Origin: Pleionea sp. CnH1-48 | GTDB taxonomy: Bacteria; Pseudomonadota; Gammaproteobacteria; Enterobacterales; Kangiellaceae | Direction of reading: 5' to 3' | DNA length: 64,000 bases | Assembly (NCBI RefSeq): GCF_024124665.1 | Contig: NZ_JAMXSB010000014.1 | Location: 1-64,000 of the forward strand | In this document: positions 58,037 through 64,000 of the stretch, piece by piece | How positions within the stretch are numbered: the stretch's first letter is position 1 | Layout: the number at the start of each line of letters is the position of its first letter | Notes under the pieces: generated by a model | Seen by the model: the letters and a program-made list of their open reading frames with translations, nothing else | Database searches by the model: none | What the model was told of the DNA's origin: nothing | Translations under genes and position numbers: made by a program

Positions 58037-58614
58037 CTTTGCCCCTTAAGATCAGAAACAGGTTCTCTTAGTTTATGTACTCGTCCAGAAATAGTTGAAG
58101 AGTCCATGCAGATCATTCTTAATCGATAAAATACCGACGGCAAATACTTACCGCTTAAAACTCCCCAGAGACTACTAAGATCATGTATTGATAAATTCTC
58201 TATATCGACGACGAGCTTTTCGATCCCTTTATCCAACTCTGGACTGCTCTGGTGATCAAAAACCGCATGACTCTGAAAATAGTTAGCTGCCGATGACAAC
58301 AACTTCAAGCCTTCGCTATAGCTGTTACCACCAAAGTTAGCGGCGAGCATAAAGTACAAATTTAAATGAAGAGAGTAGGGCGATGAAGGTTTGAAATTAC
58401 TTTCTGACTGCCGTACAGGATAGTTCGTAGTATAGGTACTTTCTTTTTGAACATTAGCTAGCGAGATGGTTAGTTTATTATTAACGTCGGTACTGGCACT
58501 GCCGTCTTGTTCAGTTAAATTGGATACAACAACGATGTCTTCATCAAGCTCATACTGATGCCTTAAAAACTGGTTTAAGTTACTGGCAATATGTGTGATG
58601 GCTATATTGATCAT
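58033..58614 (-). CDS. DUF4255 tube-cap protein (Pvc16-like)
   Basis: 193 residues. MINIAITHIASNLNQFLRHQ, then KLTISLANVQKESTYTTNYP, SPYSLHLNLYFMLAANFGGN and YSEGLKLLSSAANYFQSH match the DUF4255/Pvc16 terminator family that caps the tube and ends sheath polymerisation. It is the first gene of the 16-gene operon; its upstream region therefore carries the operon promoter. Confidence 0.93.
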   Translation of the reverse strand: MINIAITHIASNLNQFLRHQYELDEDIVVVSNLTEQDGSASTDVNNKLTISLANVQKESTYTTNYPVRQSESNFKPSSPYSLHLNLYFMLAANFGGNSYSEGLKLLSSAANYFQSHAVFDHQSSPELDKGIEKLVVDIENLSIHDLSSLWGVLSGKYLPSVFYRLRMICMDSSTISGRVHKLREPVSDLKGQR

Positions 58615-58634
58615 TCGTTTTGATCCATCAAGTA

Positions 58635-58663
58635 ATTGTGAAACTCCCTAAACTACTCACAAT
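58635..58663 (-). promoter_or_regulatory. Dyad upstream of the eCIS operon
   Basis: ATTGTGA (58635-58641) and TCACAAT (58657-58663) are perfect 7-base complements 15 bases apart, 20-50 bases before the first start codon. The spacing excludes a standard CRP site (TGTGA-N6-TCACA). It may be an operator or a leader hairpin. Confidence 0.35.
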
Positions 58664-58807
58664 AGTGTTAATCAAATTACGAGATAGCTAATACTTATTG
58701 ATCAATCGACAAAGAATGTTTATGGCGACAAATTTAGTCTTCATCTTATTGAGCGATAAATGCAAAAGCTACTCAGTCATAATTAAGCTAGTTCATGAGT
58801 TATAAAT

Positions 58808-58846
58808 GCACAAGAAGTGAAGGCATAAGTTGTGCCGTCACTGTGC
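58808..58846. other. Long stem-loop in the intergenic region
   Basis: GCAC (58808-58811), AGTGA (58816-58820) and GGCA (58822-58825) pair with TGCC (58833-58836), TCACT (58838-58842) and GTGC (58843-58846), leaving a 7-base loop and small bulges. It could belong to a small RNA or a regulatory leader; only a short T-run (TTT) follows on the plus strand. Confidence 0.35.
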
Positions 58847-59037
58847 TTTGACAAGATAGATAGAAATTTTTTCGACGTGATAAGGATGTTCTAACTTAAT
58901 AAATAACTTTACTTTTTTAATTTTTTATCAGTTAGAGAGATGCTTAGAAAAAATCTAAACATCTGCAATTATACCATTGGAAGTAGTTGGAAAAATTTGT
59001 TGGCTAGCAACAAATAAAGATAACATTGCGCGATGTT

Positions 59038-59502
59038 TTAATGGATATGGTCATCCATATTTTCAAACCATGCATAAGCGCTTTCTTGACCGGGAAGATT
59101 AAACAACACCATCATGGTGATCCATTTTAGTTGCTCTAAATCCACATCTTCTACCGCAAGAGCCATAATACGATCGATGACCAGCTCACGAGTAATAGCA
59201 TCTAACACTCCAATGTGTTCGAGGTGATACAAAAACCCCTGTGCTTTGGTATTTAGCACAACCATTTCGTCTTCACTGAAAATGCGCGTGGCAATATTAG
59301 GTCGATCGGTTTCAATGCTGGCTTGCTGTCGAGCATCCATTAAACCATCTAGCCAATCCAAGGCGCCATGAATTTCGTTGTCACCGAACCCAACCTCACT
59401 GAGTTCTTCAACAAGTTTGGCGGCTTCATCAATGACGACATAGTCTTCTTCCTGAAAACGTTCAAAAATATACAACAGCACGTCAAGGACGTCGTTTTTC
59501 AT
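59038..59502 (-). CDS. smg: Smg protein (DUF494)
   Basis: 154 residues from ATG 59502, with GGGGAAATT before it. MKNDVLDVLLYIFERFQEED, then IHGALDWLDGLMDARQ and VLNTKAQGFLYHLEHIGVLD are typical of Smg, a helical protein of unknown function encoded next to dprA in gammaproteobacteria. A longer start at 59562 lacks support. It follows dprA after a short gap and borders the injection-system region. Confidence 0.93.
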   Translation of the reverse strand: MKNDVLDVLLYIFERFQEEDYVVIDEAAKLVEELSEVGFGDNEIHGALDWLDGLMDARQQASIETDRPNIATRIFSEDEMVVLNTKAQGFLYHLEHIGVLDAITRELVIDRIMALAVEDVDLEQLKWITMMVLFNLPGQESAYAWFENMDDHIH

Positions 59503-59588
59503 AATTTCCCCTGAATGACGCTTTAACGCCAAATTAACTAAAGTAAGCTGGTATAAGCACAACCAACATTACTACGTTATTTTATTTC

Positions 59589-59604
59589 ACGTTTTTAAAA
59601 ACGT
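59589..59604. promoter_or_regulatory. Perfect 16-bp palindrome between dprA and smg
   Basis: ACGTTTTTAAAAACGT is fully self-complementary. It lies 17 bases after the dprA stop and 87 bases before the smg start, and could be an operator or a weak transcript end. Confidence 0.35.
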
Positions 59605-59620
59605 TTATACTTCAAAATTG

Positions 59621-60718
59621 TTATTTGAGGCGCTGATAACCACCAACCGATGATACCACCCATCCTTCAAGCTCTAATGTTAGCAGTTTTGATGAAAGCT
59701 CCGCTACCGATTTCTGACAAGCTTCCACCAGGCTATCAAGCGGCGTCGGTGCGAAATCGATAAGAGTCAGTAGTCGCTGTTGCTCCTCTGATAATTGAGC
59801 CATGTCAGGCGTACTTTTGCTAATAAGATCATGCTGCCCACAAGCCAACCAGTTAAGTTGTTCGAGAATATCATCGACGGTCTCTACCAGATGCCCACCC
59901 TGCTTAATTAACGCATGACATCCTTTAGCCACCGGATTATGAATCGAACCGGGTATAGCGAATACTTCGCGATCTTGATCAATAGCGGTACGAGCGGTGA
60001 TCAGAGAACCGCTACCAATGGCGGCTTCTACCACCAGTACTCCTAAACTTAAGCCACTAATGATTCGATTGCGCTGTGGGAAATGGCTCGGTTTAACGCC
60101 CACACCCGGCATAAACTCCGACACTAATAAACCCGATTGAGCAACACGGTGCGCCAAGGATTTGTGAGCCGCAGGGTAAACCCGATCAAGACCTGTCCCA
60201 GTCACAGCAATGGTAGCACCGCCGCAGGCCAAAGCAGCCTCATGAGCCATGCCATCTATACCCAGTGCCAACCCCGAGGTAATGACAAAACCTTCCTTTA
60301 CCAATGCCGAGACAAAATGACGGATTAGCCCTTTGCCAGCCACACTTGGGTGACGACTGCCCACCACCGCAATCTGCGGTGACTGAAGCCAATGGAGCTG
60401 TCCTTTGGCATAAAGAACATTAGGAGCCCCCGACACTTGCTGCAATAGGCGCGGAAACAGAGCGTGCTCTGGCGTAAGCAAATGATGCTCTTCAGACTGA
60501 TCGAGCCAATCTGTCACTCTGACTAACAGACCATCATCAGGGCATAATATGGCCGACCGCTGCTCCTTATTGAGACCCACCTCTTGCAGCTGACAACAGG
60601 ATGCAGCAAATAGAGCATCAATGCTGCCAAACGAGTCAACCAGGCGGCAGGCATTAACAGGGCCAACATTGTTAATTTGAGTAAGTAATAACCACAGACG
60701 TTCACGATCAGATATCAT
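59621..60718 (-). CDS. dprA: DNA-processing protein DprA
   Basis: 365 residues, normal length. It loads RecA on incoming single-stranded DNA in natural transformation. The N-terminal SAM-like region (MISDRERLWLLLTQINNVGP) is followed by the Rossmann-like core: VVGSRHPSVAGKGLIRHFVS, GFVITSGLALGIDGMAHEAA, QRNRIISGLSLGVLVVEAAI and FAIPGSIHNPVAKGCHALI. A C-terminal winged-helix (DprA_WH) region is present. It lies between lysM and smg, the usual order. Confidence 0.97.
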   Translation of the reverse strand: MISDRERLWLLLTQINNVGPVNACRLVDSFGSIDALFAASCCQLQEVGLNKEQRSAILCPDDGLLVRVTDWLDQSEEHHLLTPEHALFPRLLQQVSGAPNVLYAKGQLHWLQSPQIAVVGSRHPSVAGKGLIRHFVSALVKEGFVITSGLALGIDGMAHEAALACGGATIAVTGTGLDRVYPAAHKSLAHRVAQSGLLVSEFMPGVGVKPSHFPQRNRIISGLSLGVLVVEAAIGSGSLITARTAIDQDREVFAIPGSIHNPVAKGCHALIKQGGHLVETVDDILEQLNWLACGQHDLISKSTPDMAQLSEEQQRLLTLIDFAPTPLDSLVEACQKSVAELSSKLLTLELEGWVVSSVGGYQRLK

Positions 60719-60857
60719 CGACGAAACTCCTTTTTCGTTTAAAACTACCTTTATGATGAAAGGTAAAAATTGAATTCACTGAGCCAAGAGTCGTTGTTTA
60801 ACACACTTGGCAGAGCTTCCATGCTCTTTCGTAGTGGCGATAAACAGCCACTAAGTT

Positions 60858-60877
60858 GAGTGGGCATTAACCCACTC
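60858..60877 (-). other. Hairpin downstream of lysM
   Basis: GAGTGGG (60858-60864) pairs with CCCACTC (60871-60877) around a 6-base loop, 9 bases after the lysM stop on the minus strand. There is no clear U-run, so termination is uncertain. Confidence 0.4.
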
Positions 60878-60885
60878 ATATTCTT

Positions 60886-61992
60886 TTAATAAGGGGTCTT
60901 TGCCTTATCTAACACATGTAATGGGCGCTGAGCTTTCAAAATCAAGGCCATGCTGACTTTATCGAAAGTACGGAAGACCATAAGAGAACCCGCTTCTTCG
61001 TCAGGTAACGTGACCATATCTTTCTCATTGGTAATGACCTTAAGAAAACGGTCAAAGCCAGAATCCTTATTCACGTTTTCATTATCGCGGGCATAACGAT
61101 CTTCTACTTCTTTACCACGCTGGAATACCGTCAATACATGGCCTACCTCTAAACCTTCACGTTCCCCTTTGTTCAATACAACCACATCATATTGACCAAT
61201 CTGAGAAACCCCGTTGTAAACCGAGATAATGGTCGCATCGATATTTTCGTTAGGAGCATGAGGGAAGTAATAGGGGCGTAGCTGTTCTTCATTGGTTGGC
61301 CAGGCATTATCGCCTTTCATCACTTCAGAGACGCTTTTTTCAATGCGGATGGTAGCAGGATCGCCATTACGGATTTTGGTACCGCCACCCAGGTGTATGG
61401 CTTCAACTCCCAAAACCTCTTTGGTGTCAGGATCGACATAGCGTTCACCGCGGCGGAAGAAAGCATACTTGCTGTGTTCAACCTGGGTAATGCCACGCAC
61501 ATAAACACGGTTGTCTTCGGCATTGGCGATACGTCCCTCATCTCCAGCGACAACGTAAGGGGCATTTTTGAGGTCTTTTTCGGCCACGACCTGTGCTCCC
61601 ACAAGAAACGGCAAAATCGCATCAAGAGGAATAGTGGTAATGGCATCGCCGCGACTTAGCTCTCGCACAGATGGAGATAACTTAACGGTTCCATCGGCCA
61701 TTCGAATCTCGCCAGTGTTGTTTTTAATCAACCTAGGTTGGCCATCCATGTAAACCAGCGCAATCACATCACCAGGATAAATAAGGTGTGGATTATCCAC
61801 CTGATCATTCACATGCCAGATCTCTGGCCACAGCCAGGGGGTTTGTAAAAACAAGGCCGAAATATCCCACAAGGTATCGCCTTCCTTCACAACATAGAAG
61901 TCTGGATGATCTTTTCTTAATTCTGCGGCTTGCACACAGGCACACATCCCATATACCCATGCGGCGATCAAACCAGCAATAAACTTTTTCAT
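60886..61992 (-). CDS. LysM peptidoglycan-binding domain protein
   Basis: 368 residues with a signal peptide (about 1-23, cut after ACVQA). The LysM motif is at about 30-85: YVVKEGDTLWDISALFLQTP then WLWPEIWHVNDQVDNPHLIY and PGDVIALVY. The rest (about 90-368) is a conserved domain of unknown function with ANAEDNRVYVRGI and QYDVVVLNKGEREGLEVGHV. The orthologue beside dprA and def in Pseudomonas is annotated only as a LysM protein. Periplasmic and probably peptidoglycan-associated. Divergent from def. Confidence 0.92.
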   Translation of the reverse strand: MKKFIAGLIAAWVYGMCACVQAAELRKDHPDFYVVKEGDTLWDISALFLQTPWLWPEIWHVNDQVDNPHLIYPGDVIALVYMDGQPRLIKNNTGEIRMADGTVKLSPSVRELSRGDAITTIPLDAILPFLVGAQVVAEKDLKNAPYVVAGDEGRIANAEDNRVYVRGITQVEHSKYAFFRRGERYVDPDTKEVLGVEAIHLGGGTKIRNGDPATIRIEKSVSEVMKGDNAWPTNEEQLRPYYFPHAPNENIDATIISVYNGVSQIGQYDVVVLNKGEREGLEVGHVLTVFQRGKEVEDRYARDNENVNKDSGFDRFLKVITNEKDMVTLPDEEAGSLMVFRTFDKVSMALILKAQRPLHVLDKAKTPY

Positions 61993-62156
61993 AGTGGGTA
62001 TCCCTTATCTTATAATATGCAACGATTACGTTGAAAAACCGATAGTTAACCGAGTTAACCATTAGCTTTTCGCATGACTTATTGAGTATGATCATAATCT
62101 TAGCAGCAAAAGTTGCGTTTTTACTAGAACTTACATCACAGATACATGGCTTTTAT

Positions 62157-62657
62157 ATGGCAATATTAGAAATTCTTGAGTATCCCGATCCACGCTTAAG
62201 AACGAAAGCAAAACCAATTACCCAATTTGATGATGCCCTACAGGCCAAAATTGATGACATGTTTGAAACTATGTATCAAGCATCCGGTATTGGTTTGGCA
62301 GCGACTCAGGTGGATATTCATGAACAACTGATTGTGATGGATCTGTCAGAAGAGAAGAACGATCCCTTAGTACTTATTAACCTCAAAATAACCGAAAAAC
62401 GTGGCTTTGAAGAATTGGATGAAGGCTGCCTGTCGTTTCCTGGAGTCTATGCAAAAGTGCAGCGAGCCAACGAAGTAACCATTGAAGCTCAAGATCGTCA
62501 GGGCCAAACCTTTACTTTGGACGCCTCGGGTTTAAAGGCTGTTTGCATTCAACACGAGATGGATCATCTGGAAGGTAAGCTCTTTGTTGACTATCTATCG
62601 CCGCTGAAGCGTGATCGCATTCGCAAAAAACTGAAAAAACTACAAAAAGGCCGCTAG
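62157..62657 (+). CDS. def: Peptide deformylase
   Basis: 166 residues from ATG 62157 ([20 protein letters not shown]). Motif 1 GIGLAATQV, motif 2 EGCLSFPGV (Cys metal ligand), motif 3 HEMDHLEG (two His ligands and Glu). It removes the formyl group from nascent N-termini. It is followed 11 bases later by fmt; the def-fmt-rsmB order is conserved. Confidence 0.98.
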   Translation: MAILEILEYPDPRLRTKAKPITQFDDALQAKIDDMFETMYQASGIGLAATQVDIHEQLIVMDLSEEKNDPLVLINLKITEKRGFEELDEGCLSFPGVYAKVQRANEVTIEAQDRQGQTFTLDASGLKAVCIQHEMDHLEGKLFVDYLSPLKRDRIRKKLKKLQKGR

Positions 62658-62668
62658 TCAGACCTGTT

Positions 62669-63616
62669 ATGAAGCCACTTAATATTATTTTCGCCGGAAC
62701 CCCGGATTTCGCTGCACACTGCCTACAAGCACTACTCAACAGCGAACACAACATCGTTGCCGTGTATACCCAGCCCGATCGACCTGCTGGCAGAGGCAAG
62801 AAGCTGCAACCCAGCCCGGTAAAAACCCTCGCCCTCGACCATAATATCGCAGTAGAGCAACCACTTAATTTTAAAGAAGAGGGCAGCGTAGAAGCACTGC
62901 AAGCTTACGAGGCCGATCTCATGGTTGTGGTTGCTTATGGCTTACTTTTACCTCAAGTGGTACTGGATGCACCCAAACTCGGTTGTATCAATGTTCACGC
63001 TTCATTGTTGCCTCGCTGGCGAGGTGCCGCACCGATTCAACGAGCTATCGAAGCGGGCGACGCCGAAAGTGGTGTGTGCATCATGCAAATGGAAGCGGGT
63101 CTGGATACCGGACCTGTTTGGTCAAGCGTTAGCTGCCCAATCACTGATACCGAAACGGGCGCCAGCTTACACGACAAACTGGCAGCATTAGGTGCCACGG
63201 CGTTGATTGATGCGCTTCCTGATATAACCGAGCAGAATCGACAGCCCGAAACACAAGACGAAGCCCAGGTTATCTATGCCCACAAATTGCAAAAAGCAGA
63301 AGCCGCCATCGACTGGTCTCTGCCAGCTTTAGCCATAGAAAGAAAAGTCAGAGCCTTCAATAGCTGGCCTGTGGCATTTATCAGCATCGAGAATCAACCA
63401 CTGCGCATCTGGTCTGCCGTTGCACTGGAATCATCATCCGCCCAACCGCCAGGACACGTCATTAAAGCCGATAAAGAAGGGATAGAAATCGCCTGCGGTG
63501 AAGGCAGTCTGCTTATTCAAGAAGTACAGCCTTCGGGTAAAAGAAAAATGGCAGTCGCTGATCTGCTCAATTCAAAAAGCCACTGGTTTACCCCAGGAAA
63601 GTTGGTAGGAGCTTAA
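62669..63616 (+). CDS. fmt: Methionyl-tRNA formyltransferase
   Basis: 315 residues. N-terminal formyltransferase domain with GTPDFAAHCLQALLNSEHN, VVAYGLLLPQVVL and the active-site pattern NVHASLLPRWRGAAPIQRAI. A C-terminal OB-like tRNA-binding domain starts near residue 210. It uses 10-formyltetrahydrofolate to formylate initiator Met-tRNA. It lies 3 bases from rsmB. Confidence 0.98.
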   Translation: MKPLNIIFAGTPDFAAHCLQALLNSEHNIVAVYTQPDRPAGRGKKLQPSPVKTLALDHNIAVEQPLNFKEEGSVEALQAYEADLMVVVAYGLLLPQVVLDAPKLGCINVHASLLPRWRGAAPIQRAIEAGDAESGVCIMQMEAGLDTGPVWSSVSCPITDTETGASLHDKLAALGATALIDALPDITEQNRQPETQDEAQVIYAHKLQKAEAAIDWSLPALAIERKVRAFNSWPVAFISIENQPLRIWSAVALESSSAQPPGHVIKADKEGIEIACGEGSLLIQEVQPSGKRKMAVADLLNSKSHWFTPGKLVGA

Positions 63617-63619
63617 TTG

Positions 63620-64000
63620 ATGTCGGCTGCGCTAAGAGCACAAACCGCACGGTTATTTTATGCCATCGCCTTTGATGGTCGTTCTGCCAATGAGGTGTTG
63701 CTAGAATTGCGTCAGCAAATCAGCGACCGACACGAACAGGGTTTTGTACAGGAATGTCTGTTTGGCACTGCACGCCACTTTGAAAAACTCGACTGGATGC
63801 TAAACCAGCTCCTGAGCAAATCCTTCAAGAAAAAAGACAATGATTTGCGCTGCTTGCTGTTAACCGCGCTGTATCAGCTATTTTATCTCGATAAACCTTC
63901 TCACGCAGTGGTCTCCGAAAGCGTTAATGCTACCCGTCAGCTAGACAAAGACTGGGCCAGCAAGTTGGTTAATGGTGTTTTGCGAAATGCTCAGCGTCAA
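63620..64000 (+). CDS. rsmB: 16S rRNA (cytosine(967)-C(5))-methyltransferase, N-terminal part
   Basis: Starts at ATG 63620 and runs off the window after 127 codons. The visible part is the NusB-like N-terminal RNA-binding domain: LRAQTARLFYAIAFDGRSAN, ECLFGTARHFEKLDWMLNQL and the conserved SHAVVSESVNATRQLDKDWA with KLVNGVLRNAQRQ. The SAM-dependent catalytic domain is outside. Its place after def-fmt supports the assignment. Confidence 0.93.
   Translation, partial: MSAALRAQTARLFYAIAFDGRSANEVLLELRQQISDRHEQGFVQECLFGTARHFEKLDWMLNQLLSKSFKKKDNDLRCLLLTALYQLFYLDKPSHAVVSESVNATRQLDKDWASKLVNGVLRNAQRQ

Larger units (their letters stand above)
58615..59037. other. 423-bp promoter region and boundary of the injection-system operon
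   Basis: Very AT-rich and without an open reading frame I can support. It must contain the operon promoter on the minus strand. A dyad at 58635-58663 and a strong hairpin at 58808-58846 are listed separately. No tRNA, integrase or direct repeat matching the other boundary (35104-35233) was seen. Confidence 0.6.

Noticed and set aside
35234-58614. Prophage or R-type pyocin
   Set aside because: No capsid, portal, terminase, integrase or lysis genes. The DUF4255, DUF5908, CIS tape-measure and AAA+ ATPase genes are specific to eCIS.
35234-58614. Type VI secretion system
   Set aside because: No TssB/TssC pair, ClpV, TssJ, TssL or TssM. The VgrG and PAAR proteins occur in the eCIS context with a single long sheath.

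Overview
The window reads as the chromosome of a marine-type gammaproteobacterium with moderate GC content. The housekeeping genes support this: rpoH beside ftsY-ftsE-ftsX and rsmD, rhlB divergent from trxA-rho, a ubiD-fre pair, ppx facing ppk1, and a lysM/dprA/smg/def/fmt/rsmB cluster of the Pseudomonas and Oceanospirillales kind. I cannot name the genus. No rRNA, tRNA, IS element, integrase or CRISPR array was seen.

Layout. 0-16.5 kb is accessory and cell-surface: a partial gene with an Ala-Asp repeat tract, an outer-membrane barrel protein with an HExxH metalloprotease-like domain, a gamma-carbonic-anhydrase-like protein, a chemoreceptor-like protein, aroE, small lipoproteins, a phytase-like beta-propeller, a secreted subtilase with two PPC domains, an exonuclease, an AraC regulator and a PEP-CTERM protein behind a good sigma-54 promoter match. 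16.5-23 kb holds rsmD, ftsY-ftsE-ftsX and rpoH, then a solute-binding lipoprotein and a small membrane protein. The rpoH promoter region carries a sigma-E-like promoter overlapped by a CIRCE-like dyad. 23-35 kb is minus-strand housekeeping (fre, ubiD, rho, trxA, ppk1, hemB, hemF, tsaC) with rhlB-ppx on the plus strand.

35.2-58.6 kb is one tightly packed minus-strand operon of 16 genes encoding an extracellular contractile injection system (eCIS; PVC/Afp/MAC-like). In transcription order it runs: Pvc16/DUF4255 cap-like protein, an unknown protein, one sheath, two tube-type proteins, a DUF5908 peptide, a LysM hub protein, VgrG-like spike, PAAR tip, gp25 wedge, a 1345-aa baseplate protein, a short fibre-like protein, an 823-aa baseplate protein, a 1426-aa tape-measure-type protein, an AAA+ ATPase, and a 950-aa envelope protein. 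The last has a signal peptide, a peptidoglycan-binding-like segment, 21 perfect Asp-Lys-Thr repeats, a degenerate GH18-like region and three C-terminal membrane helices. I consider it the least described component. No obvious toxin cargo lies in the operon.

59-64 kb resumes housekeeping: smg, dprA and lysM on the minus strand, then def, fmt and the start of rsmB on the plus strand. In many gammaproteobacteria dprA lies close to tsaC-hemF-aroE, so the eCIS operon appears to sit inside that ancestral cluster, with smg/dprA on one side and tsaC/hemF on the other.
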